This document shows positions 8,022 through 16,889 of a stretch of DNA of 64,000 bases, piece by piece. Source of the stretch: [Clostridium] ultunense DSM 10521 (GTDB taxonomy: Bacteria; Bacillota; Clostridia; Tissierellales; Tepidimicrobiaceae); the NCBI RefSeq assembly GCF_000511955.1, contig NZ_AZSU01000006.1, forward strand, positions 25,222 to 89,221. The letters run 5' to 3'. The notes below the pieces were generated by a model. It made no database searches and was not told the origin of the DNA. It saw only the letters and a list, made by a program, of their open reading frames with translations. A program made the translations under genes and the position numbers. Position 1 is the first letter of the stretch, and every line of letters begins with the position of its first letter.

Positions 8022-9374
8022 ATGAACATAATGGAAATAGTAAATGTCTTAAATGAGAACCTATGGAATAAAGTTTTAATTTTTCTATTACTAGGAACAG
8101 GTATTTATTATACTATAAGACTAAGATTTATTCAGGTTCGTAGATTTAAGGATATTAATGCTCATGTATTTGGTAATGTGTTTAAAAGAGAAGAAAAAGC
8201 TGACAAGGATGGTATGTCGTCTTTTCAAGCGTTGGCAACATCTATAGCGGCTCAGGTGGGAACTGGGAATTTAGCAGGAGTAGCTACTGCTATAGCATCT
8301 GGCGGGCCAGGAGCTATATTTTGGATGTGGGTTAGTGCATTTTTTGGGATGGGTACTATATTTGGAGAAGCGGTTTTAGCACAGAAGTATGTAGAAAAAA
8401 TTGATGGAGAGGTTACGGGGGGACCTGCTTATTACTTAAGAAAAGGATTGAATAGCAAACTATTAGCTGGGTTTTTTGCAATTACAATTATAATAGCTTT
8501 AGGCTTTGTTGGAAATATGGTTCAATCTAATTCTATAGCGGTAGCTTTAACTTCAGCCTTTAGTATACCGAACTGGGTAGGAGGAATAATAGCCGCCATT
8601 TTTGCTGGCCTAATTTTTGCCGGTGGAATGAGTAGAATCGCATCTTTTACAGAGCTAATAGTACCTTTTATGGCTATTTTATACATTGTTGGTAGCTTTT
8701 TAATTATAGTTCTTAATTACACTCAAATTATCCCCGCTTTTAAAATAATAATTAGCTCTGCATTTTCAGCAAAAGCAGCTGTTGGAGGTGCAATTGGAGT
8801 TACTGTCAAAGAAGCCGTAAGATATGGTATTGCAAGAGGATTATTTTCCAACGAAGCTGGTATGGGTTCTACACCTCATGCCCATGCAGTGGCAAAAGTA
8901 GATCATCCGGCAGAGCAAGGTTTGGTAGCTATATTTGGTGTTATCTTTGACACTTTGGTAATATGTACTATAACCGCTTTAATAAATATAACTACTGGCG
9001 CATATACTCTAGGCTTAACCGGAATTGAGATGACACAAAAAGCCTTTGGTATAGGTCTTGGAAACTTTGGAACCATATTTGTTGCGATTAGCCTATTCTT
9101 TTTCGCATTTTCAACTATAATTGGTTGGTATTATTTCGGTGAGTCTAACATTAAATATTTATTTGGAGCAAAGGCAATATGGCCTTATAGAATAATCGTG
9201 TTATTATTTATTGTTCTTGGCTCTATACTTAGTGTCGATGCAGTATGGCAAATTGCAGATTTGTTTAATGGTTTGATGGTGTTACCGAACGTTATAGGTT
9301 TATTGATATTATCACCTCAAGCAATTTCCATATTAAGAGATTATGAAAGAAATTTTTTAGATAGTGTAAAGTAG
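8022..9374 (+). CDS. Sodium:alanine symporter, AGCS family
   Basis: A 450-aa protein with about eleven hydrophobic helices. Family motifs are TGNLAGVATAIASGGPGAIFW (split here by residues about 86-106), GGPAYYLRKGL (about 137-147) and the GIARGLFSNEAGMGS segment (about 270-285). It imports alanine or glycine with Na+. Start ATG after GAGAGGT. The 220-nt region upstream is A-rich with no recognisable regulator site. It may precede the FtcD-like gene in one unit (87 nt gap). Confidence 0.93.
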   Translation: MNIMEIVNVLNENLWNKVLIFLLLGTGIYYTIRLRFIQVRRFKDINAHVFGNVFKREEKADKDGMSSFQALATSIAAQVGTGNLAGVATAIASGGPGAIFWMWVSAFFGMGTIFGEAVLAQKYVEKIDGEVTGGPAYYLRKGLNSKLLAGFFAITIIIALGFVGNMVQSNSIAVALTSAFSIPNWVGGIIAAIFAGLIFAGGMSRIASFTELIVPFMAILYIVGSFLIIVLNYTQIIPAFKIIISSAFSAKAAVGGAIGVTVKEAVRYGIARGLFSNEAGMGSTPHAHAVAKVDHPAEQGLVAIFGVIFDTLVICTITALINITTGAYTLGLTGIEMTQKAFGIGLGNFGTIFVAISLFFFAFSTIIGWYYFGESNIKYLFGAKAIWPYRIIVLLFIVLGSILSVDAVWQIADLFNGLMVLPNVIGLLILSPQAISILRDYERNFLDSVK

Positions 9375-9464
9375 ATATTAGCTTGATTATAAAGTTAATC
9401 TATAATATAATTGGGTAGAATGGAAAGAGAATTTATAATAATATTATAAAAGGGCGGTGATTTG

Positions 9465-10103
9465 ATGTTAATAGATGGAAGCATAAAAAATTATGTTGAT
9501 AAAGTTGCATCTAAAGACCCAACTCCAGGGGGAGGAAGTGTGGCTGCTCTAGCAGGGAGTTTAGGTTCCGCATTGACAGCTATGGTTGGTTATTTAACAA
9601 TTGGTAGAAAGATGTATGAAGAGCTTGATGAAAAAACAAAAGGAGAAATGGACCATAACTTTGAAGAATTAAAGAAAAGCATAGAAAAGCTTAACCAAAT
9701 TGTTGACGAAGATACAAAGGCATTTGATAAAGTAATGGAGGCTTTTAAATTGCCTAAGGAGACAGAAGAAGAAAAGAAAAACAGGTCCCAAGCTATCCAA
9801 GAAGGATATAAAGTAGCCTTGGAAGTACCGCTAAGATGTGCTGAAGAATGTTTCAAAGTATTAGAGTTACAAAAGGTGTTTGCTGATCATGGCAATGTAA
9901 ATGCAATTACCGATGTAGGGGTAGGCGCTCTTTTAGCAGCTACAGGCCTTGAAGGAGCCCTTCTAAATGTAAAGATAAACTTACTTAGCATAAAAGATGA
10001 AGAATTTAAAAATAAAATGGAAGAAAAAATTGATAATCTATTAAAAGAGGGAACTAAGTTAAAAGAGGAATTACTAAAAACCGTATACCAAAGATTAGGA
10101 TAA
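9465..10103 (+). CDS. Cyclodeaminase/cyclohydrolase family protein (FtcD C-domain-like)
   Basis: A 212-aa, all-helical protein. The glycine-rich DPTPGGGSVAALAGSLGSAL at residues about 19-38 is typical of formiminotetrahydrofolate cyclodeaminase and of clostridial methenyltetrahydrofolate cyclohydrolase FchA. It would act on one-carbon folates in the cytoplasm. The distinction between the two reactions cannot be made from sequence alone. ATG at 9465 is preferred over the TTG at 9462, given the GGCGGTGAT ribosome site. A terminator follows directly. Confidence 0.85.
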   Translation: MLIDGSIKNYVDKVASKDPTPGGGSVAALAGSLGSALTAMVGYLTIGRKMYEELDEKTKGEMDHNFEELKKSIEKLNQIVDEDTKAFDKVMEAFKLPKETEEEKKNRSQAIQEGYKVALEVPLRCAEECFKVLELQKVFADHGNVNAITDVGVGALLAATGLEGALLNVKINLLSIKDEEFKNKMEEKIDNLLKEGTKLKEELLKTVYQRLG

Positions 10104-10104
10104 A

Positions 10105-10130
10105 GGATGCTCTTAGGAGCTCCTTTTTTT
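10105..10130 (+). terminator. Intrinsic terminator
   Basis: GGATGCTC and GAGCTCC pair with one bulge around a TTAG loop, followed by seven T (10123-10130). Confidence 0.8.
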
Positions 10131-10200
10131 ATTTGTTATACTTTTTATCCCCATTATGAATATGATATAATTAGGATATAAAAATATGGAGGTGGATTCG

Positions 10201-11343
10201 TTGGTATATTTTGATAATGCAGCGACTTCTTTTCCAAAACCAGATGGGGTTTATGATTCCATTATGAAAGCTATGAAAGAATATGGAGCTAATCCAGGAA
10301 GATCAGGTCATAAATTAGCATTAAGGCTTGGAAGAGAAATATTTGAAACTAGGGAACTATTAGCAAAACTATTTAATATTAAAAACCCTATGAATTTAAT
10401 ATTTACATTTAACTGTACTGAGAGTTTAAATATTGGAATTAAAGGTATATTAAATACAGGGGACCATGTTATAACCACGTCTATGGAACATAATTCTGTT
10501 CTTAGACCTCTTAAAGTATTGGAAAAAGAAGGGATAGAACTTACCATTGTTAAAGGAGATTACGCAGGGAGGATAAATCCTAAAGATATAGAAAAAAGTA
10601 TTAAGAAGAATACTAAGCTTATTGTAACAACTCACATTTCCAATCTAACAGGTACCATTATGCCTATTGAACAGATTGGCAGGATTGCTAGGGATAATGG
10701 TATTTATTATCTTGTAGATGCTGCTCAATCAGCAGGAGTATACCATATCGATGTAGAAAAGCTAAATATAGATATGTTGGCTTTTCCAGGGCATAAGGGA
10801 CTTTTAGGGCCTCAAGGGACAGGGGGACTATATATTAGAGAAGGTATAGAAGTAAAGGAACTCAATCAAGGTGGGACAGGCAGTATATCTCATTTGTTAG
10901 AACAACCAGATATATTGCCAGATAGATATGAAAGTGGAACTCCTAATGGACCTGGGATTGTTGGTCTAGGTGCTGGAGTAAAATATATCCTTCAGGAAGG
11001 ATTAGATACCATTAGAAAATATGAAGAAGAATTGACAAAACATTTTATTGAAGAAATTGTTAAAATTGAAAATGTAAAAGTATACGGACCATTAGATATA
11101 AAAGAACAAGGAGCTGTAGTTTCAATAAATATTGGAGACGAGGATTCTTCTGAAATTAGCTATATATTAGATGAAAATTATGATATAGAAGTAAGGCCAG
11201 GTCTTCATTGTGCTCCTATGGCCCATAAAACCATAGAAACTTTCAGCCAAGGGGTAGTTAGGTTTAGTTTTGGTCCTTTTAATACACATGATGAGATTGA
11301 ACTAGGAATAAAAGCTATCAAAGAAATATCTAAAGAACTGTAG
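10201..11343 (+). CDS. Cysteine desulfurase family aminotransferase (class V)
   Basis: A 380-aa PLP enzyme of the group-II-like family related to SufS/CsdA. Visible are YFDNAATSFPKP at the N-terminus, the HN-type motif TTSMEHNSVLRPL (about 97-109), the DAAQSAG strand before the active site, and GHKG with the Schiff-base Lys (near residue 199). RPGLHCAPMAHK near the C-terminus places a Cys on the loop used for persulfide chemistry. TTG at 10201 follows GGAGGTG by seven nt. The in-frame ATG at 10186 overlaps that ribosome site and is less likely. First gene of a unit with DUF4446 and a lipid kinase. Confidence 0.88.
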   Translation: MVYFDNAATSFPKPDGVYDSIMKAMKEYGANPGRSGHKLALRLGREIFETRELLAKLFNIKNPMNLIFTFNCTESLNIGIKGILNTGDHVITTSMEHNSVLRPLKVLEKEGIELTIVKGDYAGRINPKDIEKSIKKNTKLIVTTHISNLTGTIMPIEQIGRIARDNGIYYLVDAAQSAGVYHIDVEKLNIDMLAFPGHKGLLGPQGTGGLYIREGIEVKELNQGGTGSISHLLEQPDILPDRYESGTPNGPGIVGLGAGVKYILQEGLDTIRKYEEELTKHFIEEIVKIENVKVYGPLDIKEQGAVVSINIGDEDSSEISYILDENYDIEVRPGLHCAPMAHKTIETFSQGVVRFSFGPFNTHDEIELGIKAIKEISKEL

Positions 11344-11359
11344 GAAAGGAGTAAATCAA

Positions 11360-11878
11360 ATGGAGCAGATTAGAGAATTTGTTGAAATATATAATATAGA
11401 AATAATAATTGGCATATTGGTAGCTTTTTTTATTCTATTAGCCCTATATTTAATAGCGGAAATCAGAATATCTAAAATTAAGCATAGATATAATGAGTTA
11501 GTTCGTGGGGCAGATGGTATTAATATTGAAGAATTATTAATTAAAAATGGATATAGAATAGAACAATTGAGGGATGATTTTTCAGATTTAGATAAGAAGA
11601 TGGATAATTTAGATACCAAATTAACCTTTGCTATTCAAAAGGTAGGATTTATTAGATATAATGCCTTTGCAGATATGGGTTCTGAACTTAGCTTTTCTAT
11701 TGCATTTTTAGATAACTTTTTAAATGGTTTTGTGCTAACAAGTATTTATGGTAGGGAGCAGTCTACTTGCTATGCAAAACCAATAAAAAATGGGAAATCT
11801 ATATATCCCTTATCAGTTGAAGAAATGCAAGCTGTAGATAGAGCAATAAAGGGAGAGCTAAATGTAAAATCTATATAG
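11360..11878 (+). CDS. DUF4446 family protein
   Basis: A 172-aa protein with one N-terminal membrane helix (residues about 14-34), a coiled-coil-like segment (about 60-90) and a C-terminal conserved domain (VGFIRYNAFADMGSELSFSIAFLD). DUF4446 members are found next to chromosome partition and sporulation genes in Clostridia; function unknown. ATG with AAAGGAG, 16 nt after the desulfurase-like gene, so probably the same operon. Confidence 0.88.
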   Translation: MEQIREFVEIYNIEIIIGILVAFFILLALYLIAEIRISKIKHRYNELVRGADGINIEELLIKNGYRIEQLRDDFSDLDKKMDNLDTKLTFAIQKVGFIRYNAFADMGSELSFSIAFLDNFLNGFVLTSIYGREQSTCYAKPIKNGKSIYPLSVEEMQAVDRAIKGELNVKSI

Positions 11879-11891
11879 ATCGGGAGGATTT

Positions 11892-12779
11892 ATGGACAAG
11901 ATACTTTTTATAATTAATCCAATAGCAGGTGGAGGAAGAGCTAGACGGTTAGTTCCAATAATAGATAATTTTATGAAAAACGTGGAATTAGACTATGATA
12001 TTGTTTTGACTGAACAACCAAGGGATGGAATAAATATAGCAAAAAAGGGTTTGAAAAAAGGGTATAAAAAAATTGTAGCAGTAGGTGGAGATGGTACAGT
12101 AAATGAAGTTGCTTTAGGCATATTGGAGCATGGCGAAGGTACGTTGGGGATAATCCCAAGTGGAACGGGTAATGATTTAGCTAGAACTTTAAATATACCT
12201 TTTAATATAGAAGAATCCATAGGAATTATAATAAAAGGAATTAATAAAAAAGTAGATGTAGGCATGGTAAATGGAGATTTGTTTTTAAATATTGCAAGTA
12301 TTGGATTCGATTCGGTGGTCGTTAAAAATACTGAAAAGATTAAAAAAAGGTTGAAATCTGGAATTGCATATTTTATTGGAGTCATAATTACTTTGGTTGG
12401 CTTTAAGGATATAAATACAAAATTGGAAATAGATAATATTCTGATAGATAAAGATATCTTTCTAGTGGCAGTTGGTAATGGTAAATATTATGGGGGTGGA
12501 TTGAAGGTTTTACCTATGGCCCTTATAGAAGATGGATATTTTCATATATGTATAGTAAATAAAATGTCAAAACTGAAATTACTTCTTTTATTGCCAACTA
12601 TAATAAAAGGAAAACATATAAAATTCAAAAAACATGTGGAGATATTTAAAGCAAAAAAGGTCAGGATATTCACTAAAGATAGAACTTATTTAAATATAGA
12701 TGGGGAAGTTAAGGATATAGAAAAGGAAATCCTATTTACTATAAAAGATGAGAAATTATCTATTTTTGTTAATAACTAA
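11892..12779 (+). CDS. Diacylglycerol kinase-family lipid kinase
   Basis: A 295-aa protein with the DAGK catalytic signature: NPIAGGGRA at residues 8-16 and VAVGGDGTVNEVALG (about 60-74), then SGTGNDLARTL. Family enzymes (DgkB, YegS) phosphorylate diacylglycerol or related lipids at the inner membrane face, recycling lipid released by teichoic-acid synthesis. ATG after GGGAGG, 13 nt downstream of the DUF4446 gene. The operon ends at a terminator (12802-12845). Confidence 0.92.
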   Translation: MDKILFIINPIAGGGRARRLVPIIDNFMKNVELDYDIVLTEQPRDGINIAKKGLKKGYKKIVAVGGDGTVNEVALGILEHGEGTLGIIPSGTGNDLARTLNIPFNIEESIGIIIKGINKKVDVGMVNGDLFLNIASIGFDSVVVKNTEKIKKRLKSGIAYFIGVIITLVGFKDINTKLEIDNILIDKDIFLVAVGNGKYYGGGLKVLPMALIEDGYFHICIVNKMSKLKLLLLLPTIIKGKHIKFKKHVEIFKAKKVRIFTKDRTYLNIDGEVKDIEKEILFTIKDEKLSIFVNN

Positions 12780-12801
12780 CTGAATAAATAATGAATAAAA
12801 G

Positions 12802-12845
12802 CCCGCCTAGTAAATATAATATTAAAATACTAGGAGGGATTTTTT
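12802..12845 (+). terminator. Terminator whose 3' arm contains the next gene's ribosome site
   Basis: CCCGCCTAGTA (12802-12812) pairs with TACTAGGAGGG (12828-12838), one mismatch, followed by A and six T. The 3' arm is the AGGAGGG ribosome site of the small gene at 12846. Readthrough RNA would keep that site paired, whereas RNA started inside the hairpin would not. Confidence 0.75.
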
Positions 12846-13010
12846 ATGGGAAATAGAAATAAAAATGGTTCTATTAATATAGATATGGAATTAGGAGTTG
12901 ACATAAATAATCTTATATATATGTATGAAGAATTTATGCCAAATACTAAATTCGAAAAAAAAGGTCAAAATGGTAGAGTGAAAAAAGATGAAAAAAACCA
13001 ATTAACTTAA
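12846..13010 (+). CDS. Small acidic/lysine-rich protein of 54 aa, unknown
   Basis: ATG seven nt after a strong AGGAGGG site. The peptide MGNRNKNGSINIDMELGVDI... has a polar start, a middle segment with LIYMYEEFMPN and a Lys-rich tail. It has no signal peptide and no recognised family. Its stop overlaps by three bases the stop of the convergent yyaC gene. The position beside the spore protein YyaC makes a sporulation link possible, but this is only contextual. Confidence 0.55.
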   Translation: MGNRNKNGSINIDMELGVDINNLIYMYEEFMPNTKFEKKGQNGRVKKDEKNQLT

Positions 13011-13597
13011 GGATATTTAGTATCTTTTAGCTTATTATAATATATTCTGAATAGGGTCCTATAAATACCTTTAGAAATAACATCTGCCATGTTCATAACT
13101 AAACTGAGTCTAGTGTTTTGTAATACCATATATTCCATCATACCTCCAATATTAACTACGCCAGTAATACTTATATCTCCTATTGAGGGGAGCTTTTTAT
13201 TTACTCCTAATCCAGGTTTTAAAGGACCCTTTTTAACGTTTATATAGCCTATTTTATCAGAATTTCCTAAGGAAGCATCTATAGCTAGTATGAAAGATTT
13301 GGGATAGTTTATTTCAATATTTGTAATTGTATCTGCTAAATTTTTAGCATGAACTGGCTCATCTAATGTACCAAATAGATGAACTTTATTGAAATAGGGC
13401 ATATGAGAAGTTAATTTATGACCAACTAAGGGTCCTAAAGAGTCACCAGTAGACCTGTCTGTGCCAATACAAAGAATTATTAGGTTCTGAATAATGTCTA
13501 TATCCATTGGTAGATATTCTGTGATAAGGCGAGAAATATCAAATACAGCAAAGGCAGATTTGGAATTAACATAGTTATTGTTAGTACAGTCTAGCAT
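13007..13597 (-). CDS. yyaC: Spore protease YyaC family protein
   Basis: A 196-aa protein related to the germination protease/hydrogenase-maturation protease fold. Characteristic are LIILCIGTDRSTGDSLGPLVGHKL (here residues about 41-64) and LAIDASLGNSDKIGYI (about 105-120) with conserved acidic residues. YyaC is a sporulation-associated family, and in B. subtilis it also lies beside the parAB (soj-spo0J) region. ATG after GGAGGT. Transcribed against the lipid-kinase operon. Confidence 0.88.
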   Translation of the reverse strand: MLDCTNNNYVNSKSAFAVFDISRLITEYLPMDIDIIQNLIILCIGTDRSTGDSLGPLVGHKLTSHMPYFNKVHLFGTLDEPVHAKNLADTITNIEINYPKSFILAIDASLGNSDKIGYINVKKGPLKPGLGVNKKLPSIGDISITGVVNIGGMMEYMVLQNTRLSLVMNMADVISKGIYRTLFRIYYNKLKDTKYP

Positions 13598-14021
13598 ATT
13601 TACCTCCTGTATAGGTCTTTTGAGAAATTAATTCTTACACCTTTCTTTCAAATACTATGAATAATGAAAGCATAATAGAAGTATTTCCATAAATAAGAGC
13701 ATAAATACTTAGAATATCCTTATAATAGATAATAAATAGGCCCCTACATTTATTAAGATTTCTTAATAAATGTAAAATACTTTTTTGAGGAATAATACTA
13801 TAGATAGATGGATTCGTTGATATTAAGGCAAAGAAAGAAAAGGTATATTTAATAAAAAATTGAATAGAATATATTTAGACAGGCTTCTAGTATTGAAAAA
13901 AAATTATCCTATGTTATAATAAGTTCATATTAATATAAAAAGATTACAAAATGGTTACAAAGGTTTTGACAATTAGCCTATTTAAGTAAAGCTAATCTAA
14001 AAACAGGAGGTATTTAAAACC
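13598..14021. other. Divergent intergenic region with perfect hairpin and WalR box
   Basis: This 424-bp gap between yyaC (leftward) and the M23 hydrolase (rightward) has no gene. It holds an isolated perfect 14-bp stem with a 2-nt loop (13745-13758 with 13761-13774) followed by A-rich bases and TTTTTT, terminator-like although no + strand gene precedes it. It also holds a WalR-type box at 13943-13959 and a TTGACA (13966-13971). Confidence 0.6.
13943..13959 (-). promoter_or_regulatory. Predicted WalR (YycF) box
   Basis: Read on the minus strand: TGTAAC-CATTT-TGTAAT, an exact fit to the WalR consensus TGTWAH-N5-TGTWAH. It lies about 63 bp before the start of the LysM-G5-M23 hydrolase, a typical WalR target class. 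Confidence 0.7.
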
Positions 14022-15467
14022 ATGGATAAACCGAATCACCCGGGGTTAAAAACCCATTCCATATCCATTGTAGGCAGTAAAGTTTTTGGAGGATTTAGTA
14101 GTATAATAGATAAAATTTCAGGGAAGTATAGTTTTAAAAAAATTCTTATAGGAGTTATGTTAATTGTAATTGTAGGCTTATTGTTAACTACTTATAAGAT
14201 TAATGAGATAAAAACTAGAGCTTTTACGGTTTACTTTGGAGACGAAGAAATAGGTATAGTTAGAGACCAGGAACAAGCTTTAAGTATATTGTCGGATATA
14301 AAAAAAGAGTTATCTAATACATATGATATAGATATTGTTTTTAAAAAGGACGTCCGTTTTGAAGACACCCATGCAAAGGATGATTTGATAGTTTCACCAG
14401 CAGAGCTAAAATCTAATATTAAATCTAGGATGACTTTTTTGGTAAGTGGTTATGCATTAATGGTGGATAATAAAGAAATAGGATTTGCTAGGACTAAGGA
14501 AGATCTAGAAAATATAATAGAGACAATAAAAAAACCCTATCTAGATGGTATTGATGAAAATAGCGATATAGAAAAGATAAGTTTTATTGAGGATGTTAAA
14601 ATTGAAAAGAAGGATATACCTTTAAATAAATTAAACAATAAAGAAGAATTATTACAATATATCCAAACGGGAACGGAAGAGGTAAAAACCCATGTAGTAG
14701 AGGTAGGAGAAAGCTTATGGACTATAGCAAAGATTTATGATATGTCTGTAGAAGAATTAATTGAGGCTAATTTAGATAAAAATCCAGAAAAACTACAAAT
14801 TGGTGATGAGATTAAACTTTTAGTACCTAAATCTTTATTAACAGTAGAGACCATTGAAGAGATTCAATATACGGAAAAAACCGATTATGAAGTGAAGATT
14901 GAATATGACAATAATATGTATAAAACTGAAAAAAAAGTAAAAGTCAAGGGTTCTGAAGGTGAGAGCCAGTATATTGCTAAAATAACTAAACATAATGGAA
15001 AAGTCGTTGAAAAGGAAATATTAAAAGAAGCGATTATTAAAAAGCCTGTAGACGAGTTGGTGGTTCAAGGTACTAAAGAACTCCCGAAAACTGCAGCTAC
15101 AGGGGCGTTTTTAATGCCGACAAGAGGTTCCATATCTTCAAGATATGGAATGAGAAATGGAAGAATGCATAGAGGTCTAGATATTGCAGCGAGAACTGGT
15201 ACACCAATTAAAGCAGCGGATGGTGGCAAAGTAGTATATACGGGTAGAAAGGGTGCTTATGGGAATTTAGTAGAAATAGACCATGGAAATGGATATATAA
15301 CAAGATATGCTCATTGCAATACGATAAAGGTTAAAAAGGGTGATAGGGTTTATAAAGGCCAAGTTGTAGCAACTGTTGGTAATACAGGTAGATCTACAGG
15401 TTCCCATCTTCATTTTGAAGTCCTTAAAAACGGTCGGAATCAAAACCCAGCTAATTATGTGAGATAA
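14022..15467 (+). CDS. LysM-G5-M23 peptidoglycan hydrolase
   Basis: A 481-aa protein. A cytoplasmic N-terminus of about 40 residues is followed by a membrane helix (about 41-60), a mixed extracellular region, a LysM domain (about 224-270, VEVGESLWTIAKIYDMSVEEL), a G5 domain (about 273-350) and a C-terminal M23 LytM-type endopeptidase (about 375-478) with the zinc ligands HRGLD and HLHFE. It should cleave peptide cross-links in the wall. ATG after AGGAGG. The exact WalR box 63 bp upstream suggests control by the WalRK system encoded 6 kb downstream. Confidence 0.93.
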   Translation: MDKPNHPGLKTHSISIVGSKVFGGFSSIIDKISGKYSFKKILIGVMLIVIVGLLLTTYKINEIKTRAFTVYFGDEEIGIVRDQEQALSILSDIKKELSNTYDIDIVFKKDVRFEDTHAKDDLIVSPAELKSNIKSRMTFLVSGYALMVDNKEIGFARTKEDLENIIETIKKPYLDGIDENSDIEKISFIEDVKIEKKDIPLNKLNNKEELLQYIQTGTEEVKTHVVEVGESLWTIAKIYDMSVEELIEANLDKNPEKLQIGDEIKLLVPKSLLTVETIEEIQYTEKTDYEVKIEYDNNMYKTEKKVKVKGSEGESQYIAKITKHNGKVVEKEILKEAIIKKPVDELVVQGTKELPKTAATGAFLMPTRGSISSRYGMRNGRMHRGLDIAARTGTPIKAADGGKVVYTGRKGAYGNLVEIDHGNGYITRYAHCNTIKVKKGDRVYKGQVVATVGNTGRSTGSHLHFEVLKNGRNQNPANYVR

Positions 15468-15492
15468 AAAAAGCAGCTTTGCTGCTTTTTTT
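15466..15492 (+). terminator. Intrinsic terminator
   Basis: GCAGC TTT GCTGC stem extended by A/T pairs, ending in seven T. It follows the M23 hydrolase stop by one base. Confidence 0.9.
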
Positions 15493-15526
15493 ATTTAATA
15501 GACAAGTTCTTATTTTTCCGCCTCTT

Positions 15527-16810
15527 TCATATCCTGGAATCAAATAAAAATAATATAATCAAAATCATAATAATATTCTCAAGGAATTCCCCATGAAAGC
15601 CAGTAGGTTTTGGGGTAATATTATCTGTTGAAGTATTGCCATCTTCATAAAACAATAAATTTAAGTTTAACATACCAGCACCTTGCTTTTCCTTAGAATC
15701 CTTAAGATCAATACATGATTTTACTAACTTTTCCTTTATTTCGCGAGGTTTTAAATCGTTATATTTATTCAATAGAAGTGCAACAGCGCCAGATACCAAT
15801 GGAGTAGCCATAGAGGTACCGCTTAAAGTTTTATATCCATCTAATGTAGTATTTGATAAAGAACTAATATTTACTCCAGGTGCAACGATATCTGGTTTTG
15901 ACAAACCTTCATTTGTAGGACCTCTACTTGAAAAGGAAGCAATAACATCATCCCTTGGATCTATAGTCCTTTTATCATCAACAGCACCTACAGTAATTAC
16001 ATTAGGGCTGATACCTGGAGAAAGAATAGTCTTTTCGTTAGGACCACTATTTCCAGCTGCTGCTACGACTATCAATCCTGCCTTATTTGCTTCAGCTACG
16101 GCTTTACATAAAGGATCCTTAGTGCAATTGCTATTGGCTGGACTTCCAAAGGAAAGATTTAATACTTTGGTATTATATTGTTCTTTAGTTTCAATTGCAT
16201 AGGATATGGCAGCGATAATATTAGAAGAATTACCAGCACCTTCACTATCCAAGGCCTTTATGGCTAAAATATTAGATTCTGGGGCTACGCCAATGTATTT
16301 CCCTCTAGAAGAATATCCATTACCTGCTATTATACCAGCCACATGGGTACCATGACCGTTATCATCATAGGGAACAGATTTGTTATTGACAAGATCTTTG
16401 AAACCAACAATTCTACTAGTTGGAGTTATTAAGTCTTGATGAGGAGCAACTCCTGTGTCTATTACTGCAACAGTTATCCCTTTTCCCTTAAATCCCCTTT
16501 CATGAGGAATATATCCGCCTATAGTTGGTACAGCAATGTCTAATTGGGTGAACACCTTAGAGTCGAAACTAATATATTCGATATCGGGATTAGCAGCCAA
16601 TCTATAGATGATATCTGTACTTAAATTGCAGGCAACTCCATTGATTATAGGCAAGGGGCCTTTAACCTTTGCTGATAAGTCCATAATTCCACTTTGTAGC
16701 CTATTATTCTTTTCTTTTAATTGAACAATTACAGGTAGTTCTTCTTTTGATTGGGACATTATTTTAGCGCTTAATATGGGACATATTTTAGAAGTATTCA
16801 TCTCTCTCAT
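15527..16810 (-). CDS. Subtilisin-like serine peptidase (S8)
   Basis: A 427-aa peptidase. After an I9-like N-terminal segment come the catalytic Asp motif VIDTGVA, His motif DDNGHGTHVAGIIAG, the oxyanion Asn in AAAGNSGPN and the Ser motif SGTSMATPLVSGA. No signal peptide is visible, so it may be an intracellular or spore-associated subtilase. The start chosen is the ATG at 16810, after GGAAGGTGG; an upstream in-frame ATG at 16843 has no ribosome site. The C-terminus ends with a short hydrophobic stretch (IIMILIILFLF), unusual for the family and possibly a tail anchor. Confidence 0.9.
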   Translation of the reverse strand: MREMNTSKICPILSAKIMSQSKEELPVIVQLKEKNNRLQSGIMDLSAKVKGPLPIINGVACNLSTDIIYRLAANPDIEYISFDSKVFTQLDIAVPTIGGYIPHERGFKGKGITVAVIDTGVAPHQDLITPTSRIVGFKDLVNNKSVPYDDNGHGTHVAGIIAGNGYSSRGKYIGVAPESNILAIKALDSEGAGNSSNIIAAISYAIETKEQYNTKVLNLSFGSPANSNCTKDPLCKAVAEANKAGLIVVAAAGNSGPNEKTILSPGISPNVITVGAVDDKRTIDPRDDVIASFSSRGPTNEGLSKPDIVAPGVNISSLSNTTLDGYKTLSGTSMATPLVSGAVALLLNKYNDLKPREIKEKLVKSCIDLKDSKEKQGAGMLNLNLLFYEDGNTSTDNITPKPTGFHGEFLENIIMILIILFLFDSRI

Positions 16811-16863
16811 ATAAAACCACCTTCCTTGTTCTATCTTATGCATAATACTTGTAAAATGTGCGT

Positions 16864-16889
16864 AAAAAAAGCCCTATAGGGCTTTTTTT
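16864..16889 (-). terminator. Terminator of the P-type ATPase gene
   Basis: AAAAAAGCCC TATA GGGCTTTTTT palindrome. The ATPase stop codon is inside the stem. It can work in both directions. Confidence 0.8.
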
